Assembly: GCF_905475345.1 (NCBI RefSeq)
Contig: NC_066602.1
Coordinates: forward strand, 4,548,814 to 4,612,813
DNA from: Vespula vulgaris
Taxonomy: Eukaryota; Arthropoda; Insecta; Hymenoptera; Vespidae
DNA: 64,000 bases
Direction of reading: 5' to 3'
Part shown: one piece after another, positions 39,680 through 51,922 of the stretch
Layout of the letters: every line of letters begins with the position of its first letter
Position numbering within the stretch: the first letter of the stretch is position 1
Notes under the pieces: generated by a model
What the model was told of the DNA's origin: nothing
The model's input: only the letters and a program-made list of their open reading frames with translations
Database searches by the model: none
Made by a program: the position numbers and the translations under genes

Positions 39680-41965
39680 ATAGTGCACATGGAGATGATA
39701 CATTTCAAAATGCATTTGTTGGGCAAAAGATATATTTATATGGACGAATTAGAGAAATTTTGTTTTCTTTTCCTTTTTTATTCTCTTAAAACAAAAGGTA
39801 TTGGTTGATTAATATGTTAAATCGATTTAATATTTTGAAAATTGCAGACACTATATTTGTAAATTTAACGTACGTGTTAATAACAGAATGACTGATTGGA
39901 TCGATGAGAAACTAAGCGTTTAACTTTTCATATTTCATCCAATACCAAAAGTTCGGTCAATAAATTATGATGCATATCACATTGATGGTCTTGCCCAATT
40001 GCCTCTCTTTATATACTATTCACGAGTGTGAATGTTTGTGGGGTAAAATATTTAACAACTGTCGGTTGTGCACAAGAAAAAAAAAAAGAAAAGAAAGTGG
40101 TGTCATTACTATATTTCTATATAAACTCCAATACGTCTCTCTTTTACTACCATCCCAAAGCATGAAATACTGTGATTTAGTATTATAAAATTAAATGCAT
40201 TTTAAACCGTTTTTTTTTCCTTTTTCTTTCGATCTAATTGAAATTTATCTTTTGAAATATCTTTTTTTCTCTAAAGGACAAATAACGGGTGGAGAAACAT
40301 TCAACAAATAGATTTACATGTAATTCTTTTGTAAATCTATTACGAATCTTGTTCACTGTTTTCGATTTGAGTTTAAAATATGGAGAGAAAGAAAGAAACA
40401 TGATTCTATTGCTAACATACATTATCATTCAGAAGGAATCACGTATTATGATGTATGTCTCCAGTAGAGAATAAATTGTTAGTTGTAAGGGTATATATTA
40501 TTACCAAGGTAATGCAATTTTTCCACGATTGTATTTTCCAACAAACAAACAAACAAAAAAAAAGAAGATGAAGAGAAGAAGCAGCTATTCTAATAACAAT
40601 TGGCAAAATAATGACTACGTAATATTTTCGAAAAGAAAAATTTTCAGAATTGCGCTGTGTATTATATCGTTATTAATTTTGATCGTGCAATCTTCTATCA
40701 CGGTTTTTTACAGGCTCATATATTTTACATATTAAATGTAATCATTATATTTGTGTGCGATTCTATATAACGTTGATAGTAATAATGGACGAGTCTCCTA
40801 TTGTGCGTTGTATAAACGATTAATAGAATCGCATACAATATTATAATCATATAATACAATACATTTCCTTTTGCATTAGGTTCTATTATTTTTTGCTATA
40901 GAAAAACACAACGTCATGTCTCATTTGAAATTGAAAAATAACAAGTGTTATGGTTTCTAAAACGATCGGAAAAAGAAGTTACTACAAAAAAAAATTCTCT
41001 ATCGTTATCCATTGTAATAACTTTGTGATCGTTGTCCTTTGTAAACCGACAAAAGAGAATATTTGTTGGTATTATTAATTAATATTCCCTTGTGCGTTTT
41101 AAATTCTGCGTCTCTCACTTTATATACTACTTCTTTTGCGAATTGTATTTTTTTTCTCTTTTTTTTTTCTTTTTTTTTTTATTTTCCTTTTCTACAATTA
41201 TTTTTTAAAAAGAGTCAAAGTTATATCTGGAAAAAGTAAATAACAAACAAGTAAAATAATAATAATAAAACAAAACAGACGACGATTTTGTTATGTGAAA
41301 ATTTATTTTTTCATATACATAAGGAGCTTCGTTGAAGTCTGAAAAAAAGAAAAAAAAAAAAGAAGGAAAGAGAAAATAATTGATGAAATTGTTTTCTATT
41401 CGTTAAAAATAGACTGAGATGACTGCTTGAAGCTTAGCGTTTAAATTTTTTTAATTACAATTAATTAATTACTACTACTACTATTATTATTATTGTTAAA
41501 TACAGATGCTGTTCTCCATTTAAATTTAACTTTGACTCTTTCTAAACTATGATGATATTATTGATTTATTGTAGAGTCGGGATTATCACGTAGCATTGAT
41601 TAGCAATGCTGAGTTTATAATGATCCGAAGAAAGTGCGAGTTAATTCAAAAATGAAATTAAAAAATAATCTAAGAAAATCACACAACAAACATTTACATG
41701 ACAAATTATGATTCGTTTTCTTATATACATATAATCATTAAACTATTGGCATAATTTTTTTGTTAACAAAGATAGAGAAAAGAAAAAAATTAAACAATTA
41801 TACAGTGGAAAAGATCTTTTAATCATTCTCATCGAGAGACGACACTTTCTTCGGATTGAAAAACTAGACGAAGATATCTTCTTGAAATATTTTTTTCAAG
41901 AATATCTTTCAATTTTGATCGCGAATAAAAATTTACGGTTGCTAACTTTTACAATGTAAAAGTTT

Positions 41966-41969
<4 letters not shown>

Positions 41970-42035
<66 letters not shown>
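41970..42035. repeat. (GA)n microsatellite
   Basis: About 32 GA units with one AA interruption. Confidence 0.95.
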
Positions 42036-42037
<2 letters not shown>

Positions 42038-45000
42038 TGAATGAATGAACGAATGTAAAAAGCTAAGAGAGATGGATTAACATTACGGGTTAAGAGAAAA
42101 AAGTGTGGATAAAAGCGTTAAAAAACAAAAAAGAAAAAAAACGAGAAAGAAAGAATGAAATTAAACGAAATCCTTTAATAACATCTTTCTCTAAATGGGA
42201 TTTTTGTAGAGAATTGTTTTTCAAAAATTTGTAAAAAAGCGAAGAAATTCATTGAACAACTTTTGGATTTCGCGTTTTTCGTTTGAAAACAATTCTGCTA
42301 CTATACGACGCTGTTCAAAACAGCGATCTATTAAAAAAACAAACAAACTATGTGCGTTAGGGTTTTCTCTCGAAAAGGTTTTAGATAGACGAAGTATTAA
42401 ATAAATAAATTAATTAAAAAGAATGTAAGACTCTTATGGAATATCGTGTGAGAGAGAAAGGCCGAGTCGAGTTTTATTTTGTCCCTAAAAACGCACGTAG
42501 TTTTTATTGACGATGTTGAAATTATAATTTCAGTAATCGTCTTGAAAGAAAAAAAAAAAGAAAATAATAAAAAAAAGAAAAAAAAAAGATATTTACAAAT
42601 TTGAAAAAAAAAATCGTAAAAAAAATTGAAAAGGAGAAGTCGATATTAGAATCGCGCAAACATCTGATTTTATTATTTTTGTTTTGTTTTTTTGTTAGTC
42701 AATAACGAGAAATTGGCGTGAAAAAACAAAACAAAAAATTTCCGAAATTTTAGTAACAAATGTAATTTTGTGATTGTACGTTATTGGAAATTTTTTCAAG
42801 GTCACACAAGGTAGAAGATGAAAATTTGTTCATATGTTAAAACAAAAAATTATTAATGAACCGTGTACGAAAAGAAAAAATAGAATTCTGATAACGACGA
42901 CTTGAAAAAAAAAAAAATAACAAAATCAACAAACAAACAAATATAAGAACATCGAATTTCGGCCGGTAATGCAGAAGTCGTATCGCGAAATTATTATTTG
43001 TAATTTTCATATATACATATATAAATAAAATAAAATAAAATAAATATCGTGGCTATGTGTGCCTTAAAAAATTCCGACGGAGCAAAAAATAATTTAAAGA
43101 AATGGTCATCCTATCGAGAAATTAAAAAAATAAAAACGAACAAGAAAAAATAATTTCGCGTTGCGTTACTTGCTTACTCGTACAGAAAAATAAAGAAGAA
43201 AAACTAAATTGAAACAAACAAAAATGGCCGATTTGTATATTATAAACAAATATACAACGTACATACATGCAACATACATACATATACACATACATACATA
43301 CGTAAACGTATAACACGTTACACGTGCATAAGCCCGCAGGAAATGCTTCATATTTTTAATTTTTCTTTTTTTTTTGGTTGATTGTTATTATTTTATACAT
43401 AAAACTTTTTCATTAAAAATAACAATTCGGAAATATCATTGATAACTGGTATGAAAAATACATTGATAATAATAACAATAATATGATAATCTTCCTGGCA
43501 ACACGAAAAAAGAAAAATAACGTTTATTTCTTACAATCAAACAAATAAATAAATAAAAATTGTAAAGGTGAGTTTTTAGAGCGTTATTCGTACCCTTTGT
43601 TTATAAACAATATGTATTTGTGCAAGAAGGAATATGATTTGATTTTGATTTATGTTTGAAAAAGACGCCTAAAGCTCACCTAATTAATTAACCAATCATA
43701 ATGACGATGATGATAATAATGAGAACAAACAAACAAAGAAGAAGGAAAAAAAATAAACACAAGTATTATGTAACAAATTTGTTTTCGAAAAAAGGAACTA
43801 GCAACACAGACAACTCGTTCCTTGATAATAAAAAAGAAAAACATGAAAAGAAATTCTGATCCAGTATTTTTAACCTTCATTTTATATATGTGTGGGTGCG
43901 CGTGTATAACTTGAAAAAGATAATTTGAAAGAAACAAAATTTGGAAACCCATTAGAATTATTTAAGAGATAATATGTGAATTTTTATTTGATATTATTAA
44001 TGGAATAAATTTTTCACGATATATAGAATGAATAGGGAACCAATAGAATGATTTTATTTGATATTATTATTAGAAGGAATTTGGTAGAATTATTTTCAAT
44101 GTAATAGTGAATTTTTATTTGATATTATTAAATCGTACGCGTTAGAATTGTTTAGAACATAATTACAATATTTCTTGTTAGAGATTATACTAATGAATTA
44201 ATTAGAACAATTGAATCAATGATTTTATAGGTACGATCTTTTTAGTCGTTTTACATGATTTTTAAAGGACGGAAAGAGGTGTGTGTGTGCGTATCTCTAT
44301 CTTTGTCTCACTCTCGGAAACGATTAAATCGTCGTGTTCGTAAGCCCTCGTGAATTGTCGGTCGTTATCGTAAAAATGTCGGCAGGAACGATCGGATCTG
44401 TGACGATATAACCGACACGAAATACCGATAGCACTGTACAAACTGTAATGTCGTTTCCATTATCGTCACGTAAAGACGACGAAGCTTTATACGTATATAC
44501 TTGCATAGGTACGTATGTATATATATGCTATTGTTAGTCAAATTTTGACGAGTCTCGAAACGTTAAATCGAATGATAATAATATCTTTATCCCGTCTAGA
44601 CTATTGAATAATACGTCTTATCTTTAGTACTAACGATAAATGCAATTGTTTCACAAGTACATACATATATACATAAATGAAATTCTTAATATTTATATAA
44701 TTGCCATTAGATTATTTATTTTTGGAGGTTAGGTATACAAATTTTCATTTATTTTACGATATTAATTAAAAATGAAATTTTATATGATTCAAGTATACCG
44801 GTAGGTAAATATTCTTATTTTTTTTTTGAGATTAGCAATAGAAATTTTTATATTTATTTTTGTCAATATTTATTTTATATTTATTTTTATCAATGAATAA
44901 GTTTTGACATATGTATTAATCAATATTAAAAAGTATGAATGATAAATTTTTATTTATATTGATTATCCTAACCTAACTCTATAGAATTATTCGAGGTTAA

Positions 45001-45439
45001 CCTATACTATTTGTTTTTATGATGGAAAAAGAAAAGGGATATACGCGTTGTACGTAGCCATGTAGTGTAACTAACGTACACTAGAATGAACAATAGAATC
45101 GCGATAACATTGTCGAGGAAATTTCAAAGTTAAGAGAGTACGTCGCGGCAGATGCTCTTTTTCGAGTCCCTTCATCGATTTTATACGATCAGCAAATCGG
45201 AGCCTACCGTAAAAGCTAGTATCTAAGGAATGACACTAGCTTTCTCCCACCCTATCTCCCTCCCCCCCTCTTTCTCTTTCTCCCTTTAAATATTAAGAAA
45301 ATATGTCCTTTTCGTGGAAATCCAGAATTCTATTATTGTATTTCATATATATATGTAGTTTATGAAATATTTTCACTGAACGTCATGATCAAAAAGAACA
45401 AAAAGAAGAAACGGTATTCATTTCGAAAATTTTTCATTG

Positions 45440-46060
45440 TGTTTCGTTCAAAGGTTAGAACGAAACTAACCTATTCTTTACGTGTTCATTCATATTAACT
45501 CCTAAAATGTGTATATAATATATAAATGTATATAGAGTGTACCAAAACGTTTCCATTAAATTGTAATAATAAAACTAACCTATTCTTCACTCGTTCATTC
45601 ATATTAATTCGTGAAACATATATTAAGAACGTACCTAAACGTTTTCATTAAAATTTAATAATAAAAGTAAACTATTTTTTACGAATTGGTTCGTAAAACA
45701 TATATACAGGGTGGATCCAAAATATCATGAAAAAATAATAACAAAAGTAATTCCTATCTTCTACAACTAACGAGAAAAATATTAATAGATTAATGAGAAA
45801 AAATTATAATATCCTGTCTATTTATATTTCCTTACTCATTAATTCGTGAAATATATATATTAAGCGTATCAAATGTTTTTATTGAAAGATTATAACGAGA
45901 TTTTCCTATTCTTTACTTATAAATTCGTGTTAATTTCCGTAAATGTATATAACAGAGTGTTTACAATATTTCTATCCAAAATTAATAACAAAACTAACTT
46001 ATACTTTACACTACAAGAAAAATATTAAAATTTTGATCAGAAAAAAGTTAGAATATTCCG
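45440..46060. repeat. Degenerate tandem repeat, unit about 90-115 bp
   Basis: Five to six diverged copies. Each contains an AACCTATTCTTTAC-like start, a TTCATTCATATTAA-like block, an ATATAT stretch and a GTGTACCAAAACGTTT-like block. Starts are near 45463, 45573, 45665, 45810 and 45900. Copies differ by substitutions and indels, so the array is old. Confidence 0.7.
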
Positions 46061-46310
46061 TGCATATATATGGATGGGTATACATGTGAGTAGAAGTTAT
46101 AGATGAAGTAGGTAGTAGGAAGTAGTATAAGTCAACGACATCATCGACTTTCGGAGTAAACCAGTCCTCTTCTCTTCTCTTTCCTCTCATCCGTCTCATC
46201 CCTTTCAACGTCTGGCTGCTAGCCGTTCGCTCCTCCTCAGTCGTCTATCGTAAATCGATAGAGGCGTTCGAAATCGTATTTCCGAGTAACATCGGCCGAA
46301 TGTAAAGTTT

Positions 46311-46316
46311 CTCTCT

Positions 46317-46360
<44 letters not shown>
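46311..46360. repeat. (CT)n microsatellite
   Basis: CT run followed by the complementary (GA)n near 46383-46435, which could form a hairpin. Confidence 0.9.
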
Positions 46361-46362
<2 letters not shown>

Positions 46363-47375
46363 CTTTTGAGATTTAATAAGGGAGAGAAAGAGAGAGAGAG
46401 AGAGAATGAGTAGGAGGGAGAGAGAGAGAGAAGAAAGGGGAGAGAATGTCTAGCTTGATAAGAAATAAGGAGAGAAAGTAATCGAGAAGGGTGGTGAGAG
46501 AAAATGCTACTCCAAGTACGAGAGCTTTCAAGCCAAAGCAACCGAAAGATAAACAACGAGGGTGCTTTTCTCTCTTCCCTGGACTAAACAAAATGTTACC
46601 TACAAATCTTTCATTTTCCTTTCTTCCTTTTTGTTTATTTTTCTTTTTCCTTGTGTTTCCCAACAGCTGATTCTCAAAAATATTGAAAGAACATCTTTTT
46701 TTTTGACGATATTCAAATTTTCTAACTTATAAATTTCTTCTTGTTTTTTTTTTTTTTTTTTTTTGAAAGAAAAAGAAAAAAAATGAAATTTATATAAGAG
46801 AAAGAAAATTTTATTTATTACGAATCAAATTCATACAACAGATGATTTTTTTTGTTTGCTATTATTGGACTATTGATATTCTACAAAACAAAACAAAAAA
46901 AAAAATAAAATAAAATAAAATAAAATAAAGTACAGTAAAATTTGTTAATAAAATGATTATTAAAGAAAGAACACGATATACTCAAACAAAAAAGATTCAA
47001 GCATAACTTATCTATCAAATCAATTACCAAGAAAGAGAAAGAGGGAAAGCTGCGATTTTGCGAGTCAACTAGGTAGACACGTGCTGTACGCGTTTACGCT
47101 GGGACAGCAGATCCATTGTTTCTGTGTGATGCTAAAGGAAAGAAAGACGGAAAGAAACTCGAAACGAGCAACAAAAACAGAGATAAAGATAGCCCTTTCG
47201 TGCGTATGCGCACGTTCACGGTATACGTCACACAAGTATATTCTCTATATACGAGAGAAAGAGAAGAATCGATTCGAACAACCAATCAGAGAGATTCTAA
47301 GGCCCTTCAGCATGAATTCGTAGTTTTAACAAAACCATCCACGTTTTTTCCACCATCCCCCTTACCCATATATCC

Positions 47376-47377
<2 letters not shown>

Positions 47378-47432
<55 letters not shown>
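47378..47432. repeat. (CT)n microsatellite
   Basis: About 25 CT units. Confidence 0.95.
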
Positions 47433-47689
47433 CCTGTACACGTTTATGAATCATCAGATATAGAATGATTAGAAGAACTAACCTAAGTAAAAACAAAAAG
47501 ATATTGTAACTTTTGTTACAATAAGAGACTTGAGTAGAAGAAACTACAAAGGAAGGGTAACAAGAGAAGTGTATTCTTCTCGTATAATATATAAGGTATA
47601 AGTATGACGTCACTAACTCATTCTGACCAACGTAAAATCTGTCTATTTCTTTCTTTTTTCTTTTTTTTCTTTTTAAAGAGATAGAGATA

Positions 47690-47820
47690 CAAATAGAACA
47701 TAACCTCTCTGATGCCCATAATCTGGCAGTGCATTTAACCACTTTGTGAAATAGCCGTATATCTGTGCCTGTGACGTAGCATTCGATACGTCGCTGAGGT
47801 ACTCTGGAAGGGCATAGACG
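47690..47820 (-). other. Unassigned open frame, possible antisense exon
   Basis: Between two simple repeats the minus strand reads ALPEYLSDVSNATSQAQIYG then YFTKWLNALPDYGHQR, with ordinary codon use and no repeat bias. A GT donor (GAG then GTTATG, at about 47702) would end it in phase 1. I do not recognise the protein. The start LPEYLSD resembles LPEYLRD of the distal Mob2 exon at 17.35 kb. No acceptor, partner exon or start is clear, so it may be chance. Confidence 0.2.
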
Positions 47821-47828
47821 TACAAAGC

Positions 47829-47884
<56 letters not shown>
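47829..47884. repeat. (GA)n microsatellite
   Basis: About 27 GA units. Confidence 0.95.
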
Positions 47885-47885
<1 letters not shown>

Positions 47886-48059
47886 AGATGCGCAAGCTCG
47901 TAGTATAGAGTCGAAGTAGAGGTGGAAATTGTAGGGAGTAGGGTGGGGTTTAGACGAAGCTAGATAGAAGAGAGTTAACAGGAAGGATAGAAAGAGACAA
48001 AGCGTATATATCGGGAGCTTGGAATCACAGTAGCGAGGTGATAGTGGTAGTAGAAATGG

Positions 48060-48195
48060 CGATGAGGATAGTAGTAGTAGTAGTATGGTGGTGGTGGTGG
48101 TGGTGGTAGTGGTGGTGGTGGTGGTGGTGGTGGAGGTAGCGGTGGTGGTGGTAGCAGCGGCGGCGGTGATGGTGGTGGTGGTGGTGGTGGTTCTG
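48060..48195. repeat. (GGT)n/(GTA)n trinucleotide array
   Basis: About 135 bp of TGG/TAG units with a GCAGCGGCGGCGG interruption; G-rich strand is plus. Reads as poly-Val or poly-Pro and is not coding. Confidence 0.95.
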
Positions 48196-48480
48196 CGCAC
48201 ACCCGTGTACACCCCAGCCATAGAGTGGAAGAAGGGTGCGCCCTACTTCGCGTCGGCGTTTTCCCTCCTGGCACTGTGCAACGCTCGTTCGGGAGTAAGC
48301 GAGACAGAGATAGAGAGGTAGATAGAAAGAGAAAGAGAGAATATATCGTCAGTGTGATAAAGACAGTGCTACGTCGAGGAGGCCCAGTCTACTTGTATTT
48401 CTCTCTCTCTCTTTCTCTCTGTCTCTGTCTCTCTCTCTCTCTCTCTCCCTCTTTCTCCCTCTCTATCTTTGTCCAGTAGG

Positions 48481-49152
48481 TTAAAGCAAGACAGAGACAG
48501 GGTGTCTCTCTCTCGGCGGTTCTGAACCCCCGGTTTTCACAGTCTCTCATTTAACGACGAACGCGTTCGCGTCTGACGGTGGACTCTCTGTCCTCTGTCC
48601 TCGATGTTTTTTCAAAAAATTTGCAAAGTGTACGTGCGTCTTTATTTAATCCTGCTAGCGTGACATTTCGATCAACATTGGGAATATTGGACCTAATTTA
48701 CAGGCCTATCGTATAGTCTGCCTTTCTTGGATATTGCGAGTGTCTGTTAACGTGAATTGTTTTCAAAAAGGAAGAGAATGAGTTTATATAAATGTTGAGA
48801 ATGATACATATTACCGAGGACGATGATGATTACATCTTAGCGAAGATACGTTCTTCCTCTCTCTCTCTCTCTTTCTCTCTCTTATTCTCGAAGTGTTACC
48901 GAATAAGATTCACGAATGGACGAGCCGGGAGCGTTTAATCCCTTGCCTCTCGTTTGCATAATTAGCCGCGGTACTGCGCTGCGGGCTCCCTCGAGATAGA
49001 GAGAGGAGGGTAACCCGTAAACTTTGACCGCGAAGATCTTGCCGAGAAGGCAGAGAAAGGAAAGGAAACTTCGAAACCTTCGCGAGAAGAGCCTTTCTAT
49101 ATTTTGAGGAAAATCCTTTTGAGAGAGACGGAAAAGAAGGGAGACGAATAAA

Positions 49153-49184
<32 letters not shown>

Positions 49185-49328
49185 GGGATGATAAAAATGG
49201 ACTCTGTCAAATCCTGCTGATCGTTAAAACAGAGAGAAAGCCGTGTAAAAAGTGTAGTTGTGACTGTTATCGCAAGTGTATGTGACACGTAAAAAAAGAA
49301 AAACAACAACAGCCAGATATTCGTCAGG
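48481..49328 (+). promoter_or_regulatory. Probable promoter and 5' UTR of the kekkon-like gene
   Basis: CpG-containing, GC-richer DNA directly before the kekkon-like ATG, with no long plus-strand frame and (CT)n and (GA)n tracts at 48858-48882 and 49154-49178. Transcription start not located. An upstream noncoding exon cannot be excluded. Confidence 0.45.
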
Positions 49329-51329
49329 ATGCCGAGGGGTTCATTGTTAATCCTTTTAGTAATGATGGCAGCGACAACGAGATTAGTTAGTCCAGACAAA
49401 TGTGCCGAGGAGTGTACCTGCAAATGGAAAAATGGTAAACGTACCGTAGAATGTATAGATCGTGCTTTAACGAGTATACCAGAAGAGATCGATTCAGAGA
49501 CACAAGTGTTGGACATGAGCGGGAACCATGTAAGAAGCTTGCCGAGTAACATCTTCGTACGTGTACGCCTGACGAATCTCCAGCGTCTCTATCTACGCGA
49601 GTGTCGTATCGACCGAATCGACTCGGAGGCTTTGACCGGCCTGACGAACTTGGTCGAGCTCGATCTAAGCAATAATTTGTTATCAGGGGTGCCAAGTGCT
49701 AGTTTTTCGAACACTCCCTTTTTACGTGACCTAGTGTTGGCGTACAATCACTTGGAAAGGATTCATTCCTATGCCTTTAAGAATACACCCAACTTGGTTA
49801 AGCTCGATCTCTCTCATACGAAGTTGATCGAGATCGAAGCCAAAGGATTTCGCGGTTTAGAGTCATTGGAAAGTTTGAAATTGAATGAAAACGAATTGAC
49901 TACGTTACATCCCGGTACGTTTGAACCATTGAACAAACTCACCAGTATCGAACTACACGATAATCCATGGATTTGCGATTGTCGTTTGCGAGAGATGAAG
50001 TTGTGGCTTGTAAAGCATAACTTGCCGACATTGGTGGCGCCCGTTTGTCACGGACCTGAACAATTATTGGATAGAGTTTTTACCGATCTAGTGATCGACG
50101 ATTTTGCCTGTCGTCCTGTACTTTTAATAGCGAGTCATTATGCCGAGGCTACGATCGGCGAGAATGCTAGTATAGTGTGTAGAGTCAGTGCTATACCACC
50201 TGCCAAAGTTAAATGGTATTGGAACGGTCGGCTGTTAACCAACCATTCGGCGTTTAGTAGCTATCAGAAGGTCTTGATATTCGAGGAGGGACAATTTCGT
50301 AAGAGAAGTACATTGGTACTGACCAATGCACAGGAGACTGACTCCAGTGAGTTTTACTGTGTCGCCGAAAATCGTGCTGGTAGCGTGGAAGCTAATTTCA
50401 CGCTTCACGTGTCATTAAGAACGGCTGGGATGTCGACGTTAGGATCGGGACAAATAGCAGGGATATCGGCAGCATTGGTAGGCCTGATACTCTTCATCCT
50501 ACTGATCATCCTAATTCTTTTCATTCGTCTAAGAAGAATGCCCCTGAAAGACATGAAATCTCAAACGCCGGTTGAAACGGTGTCTGGCGAAGGCAACGGC
50601 GAAACGATAAACCCAATGGAAAACCCATCGACGACCTCGTCTTTGGCTCGAAGAAAACGCGAAGAGATCGAAACAACGTCGTTCGGGATCGATGCGAAAC
50701 CGCCGGTATCCTTGAACCTAAGTTACGTTCAAAGACCGCAAACGGCTTTGGTCCAGAACGAAAGTGACTATAGTAACGTTACGAGATACGACGAGCGTAA
50801 TCAAGGTGGTATCGGTGGTTGTGGTAGATCGTCGTTACTAGTACCACCAACCGGTGGTTGTTTTTCATCAACTACGTCATTGATGCCCATCGATAATCCT
50901 GATTTGATAAGGGACACTAGACGTGGCTCGGCCGAAGATCTAACGCCTTACGGTGCTGGTGGTGATTTCGTTGGTGGTGTTGGCCGTATGGAATTAGTCG
51001 ACGATGGTAAAATATTATATTCCAGTTGTCTTTGGGATAGTAGTACTGCTACAACGAGAGACAGCACCGGCAACAACAGTTGTAGGGATGGTTGTAGAGA
51101 TAATTGCAGAGGTGCTTCGTTACAAGTCAGTTCATATACGTCGTCCAAGGAAACGCTAGCCGTTGTAGCACCAACGGTCGAACAATTTCCACCAGGTGCG
51201 AAACAAATGCGTGTATGGCAAAAGGGTGTACCCGTATTACCGCCTGTATCAGCCCTCAAACGTGTATTAGGATCCACGCGTAGCTCACCCGATGAGGGCT
51301 ATCAGGAAGGCACTGGAACCGATGTCTAG
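49329..51329 (+). CDS. Kekkon-like LRR and immunoglobulin transmembrane receptor
   Basis: Single uninterrupted coding exon, 666 residues. Kekkon proteins are insect LIG-family cell-surface receptors; some modulate EGFR or BMP signalling and neuron growth. Visible parts: signal peptide (SLLILLVMMAATTRLVS), LRR N-cap with the CxxxCxC cluster (CAEECTCKWKNGKRTVEC), about six leucine-rich repeats (LVELDLSNNLLSGVP is typical), LRR C-cap starting NPWICDCRLREMKLWL near residue 212, one Ig domain about 266-361 (IVCRVSAIPPAKVKWYW to FYCVAENRAGS), a membrane helix about 377-400, and a 260-residue cytoplasmic tail. The tail ends SSPDEGYQEGTGTDV; the last three residues fit a class I PDZ ligand. Low-intron coding structure is usual for kek genes. 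Which paralogue (kek1, 2, 5 or 6) is not certain, so no symbol is given. Confidence 0.9.
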   Translation: MPRGSLLILLVMMAATTRLVSPDKCAEECTCKWKNGKRTVECIDRALTSIPEEIDSETQVLDMSGNHVRSLPSNIFVRVRLTNLQRLYLRECRIDRIDSEALTGLTNLVELDLSNNLLSGVPSASFSNTPFLRDLVLAYNHLERIHSYAFKNTPNLVKLDLSHTKLIEIEAKGFRGLESLESLKLNENELTTLHPGTFEPLNKLTSIELHDNPWICDCRLREMKLWLVKHNLPTLVAPVCHGPEQLLDRVFTDLVIDDFACRPVLLIASHYAEATIGENASIVCRVSAIPPAKVKWYWNGRLLTNHSAFSSYQKVLIFEEGQFRKRSTLVLTNAQETDSSEFYCVAENRAGSVEANFTLHVSLRTAGMSTLGSGQIAGISAALVGLILFILLIILILFIRLRRMPLKDMKSQTPVETVSGEGNGETINPMENPSTTSSLARRKREEIETTSFGIDAKPPVSLNLSYVQRPQTALVQNESDYSNVTRYDERNQGGIGGCGRSSLLVPPTGGCFSSTTSLMPIDNPDLIRDTRRGSAEDLTPYGAGGDFVGGVGRMELVDDGKILYSSCLWDSSTATTRDSTGNNSCRDGCRDNCRGASLQVSSYTSSKETLAVVAPTVEQFPPGAKQMRVWQKGVPVLPPVSALKRVLGSTRSSPDEGYQEGTGTDV

Positions 51330-51559
51330 GTACCGCTACTTCATTACTGCGACCCACGGCATCGTTACTTGGAACTACGTAGACGCCATCAGGAGGATGA
51401 TACCGACTGCTGACTTGTTCTTTGTTTTTCCTTTTTCTTTTTCTCTTTTTTTTCTCTTTATCCGAGCTCGATCCTTCTACATTGGTGGCTGTCGTATGCT
51501 GGACTCGCAGTAGTGAACGAAAATAAGAAATATATGCATACATACGTACACACACACAT

Positions 51560-51574
51560 ATATATATATCTATC

Positions 51575-51615
<41 letters not shown>
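51560..51615. repeat. (AT)n microsatellite
   Basis: TA run in the probable 3' UTR. Confidence 0.9.
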
Positions 51616-51617
<2 letters not shown>

Positions 51618-51864
51618 AGTACCTACATACATACATCATACATATCACATGCATATGCACACAACACACACGCGCGCGCGCGTAAAAGATTCCATTCAAC
51701 AAATCTCACAATGACAAGAACAAATATGATACATTGACTTAGGGTGTCCGTCGAGACCCCAAGTGAAACATTATTCATGGTGTCGACGGCTCTGATAAAT
51801 ATTGCAGTGCTTGTGTATGTGCAAAGAGATTAAAAAAGAAATAATTCATTGGATAGATCATGAG

Positions 51865-51866
51865 TT

Positions 51867-51909
<43 letters not shown>

Positions 51910-51922
51910 GAGAGAGAGAGAA
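51865..51922. repeat. (GA)n microsatellite
   Basis: Imperfect GA run. Confidence 0.9.

Larger units (their letters stand above)
37210..44300. other. Me31B 3' flank and gene-free low-complexity DNA
   Basis: The first 600 bp or so is probably 3' UTR, with AATAAA-like signals near 37403 and 37830. Beyond this no coding exon, RNA gene or transposon ORF is supported on either strand. Repeats include T-rich tracts (38390-38480), (GAT)n (38759-38945), (AT)n (39631-39675), A/T-rich homopolymer runs and (GA)n (41970-42035). It may be an unusually long UTR, a noncoding transcript or simple spacer; I cannot tell. Confidence 0.5.
44301..48480. other. Gene-poor region upstream of the kekkon-like gene
   Basis: Holds a degenerate tandem array (about 45440-46060), many (CT)n and (GA)n tracts and a (GGT)n array. 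A minus-strand open frame around 47690-47820 is described separately. CpG content rises from about 46.2 kb, so parts may be promoter DNA for the downstream gene. Confidence 0.45.

Noticed and set aside
44965..44985. CCTAACCTAA as an insect telomere-type repeat
   Set aside because: Only two copies of the unit in AT-rich DNA; expected by chance.
47673..48274. Thr- or Pro-rich frames on the minus strand
   Set aside because: Generated by the (GGT)n and (GA)n tracts; only the short unique stretch at 47690-47820 was kept as a low-confidence item.
49097..49695. Minus-strand frames overlapping the kekkon-like gene
   Set aside because: Shadow frames of a strongly supported plus-strand coding exon.
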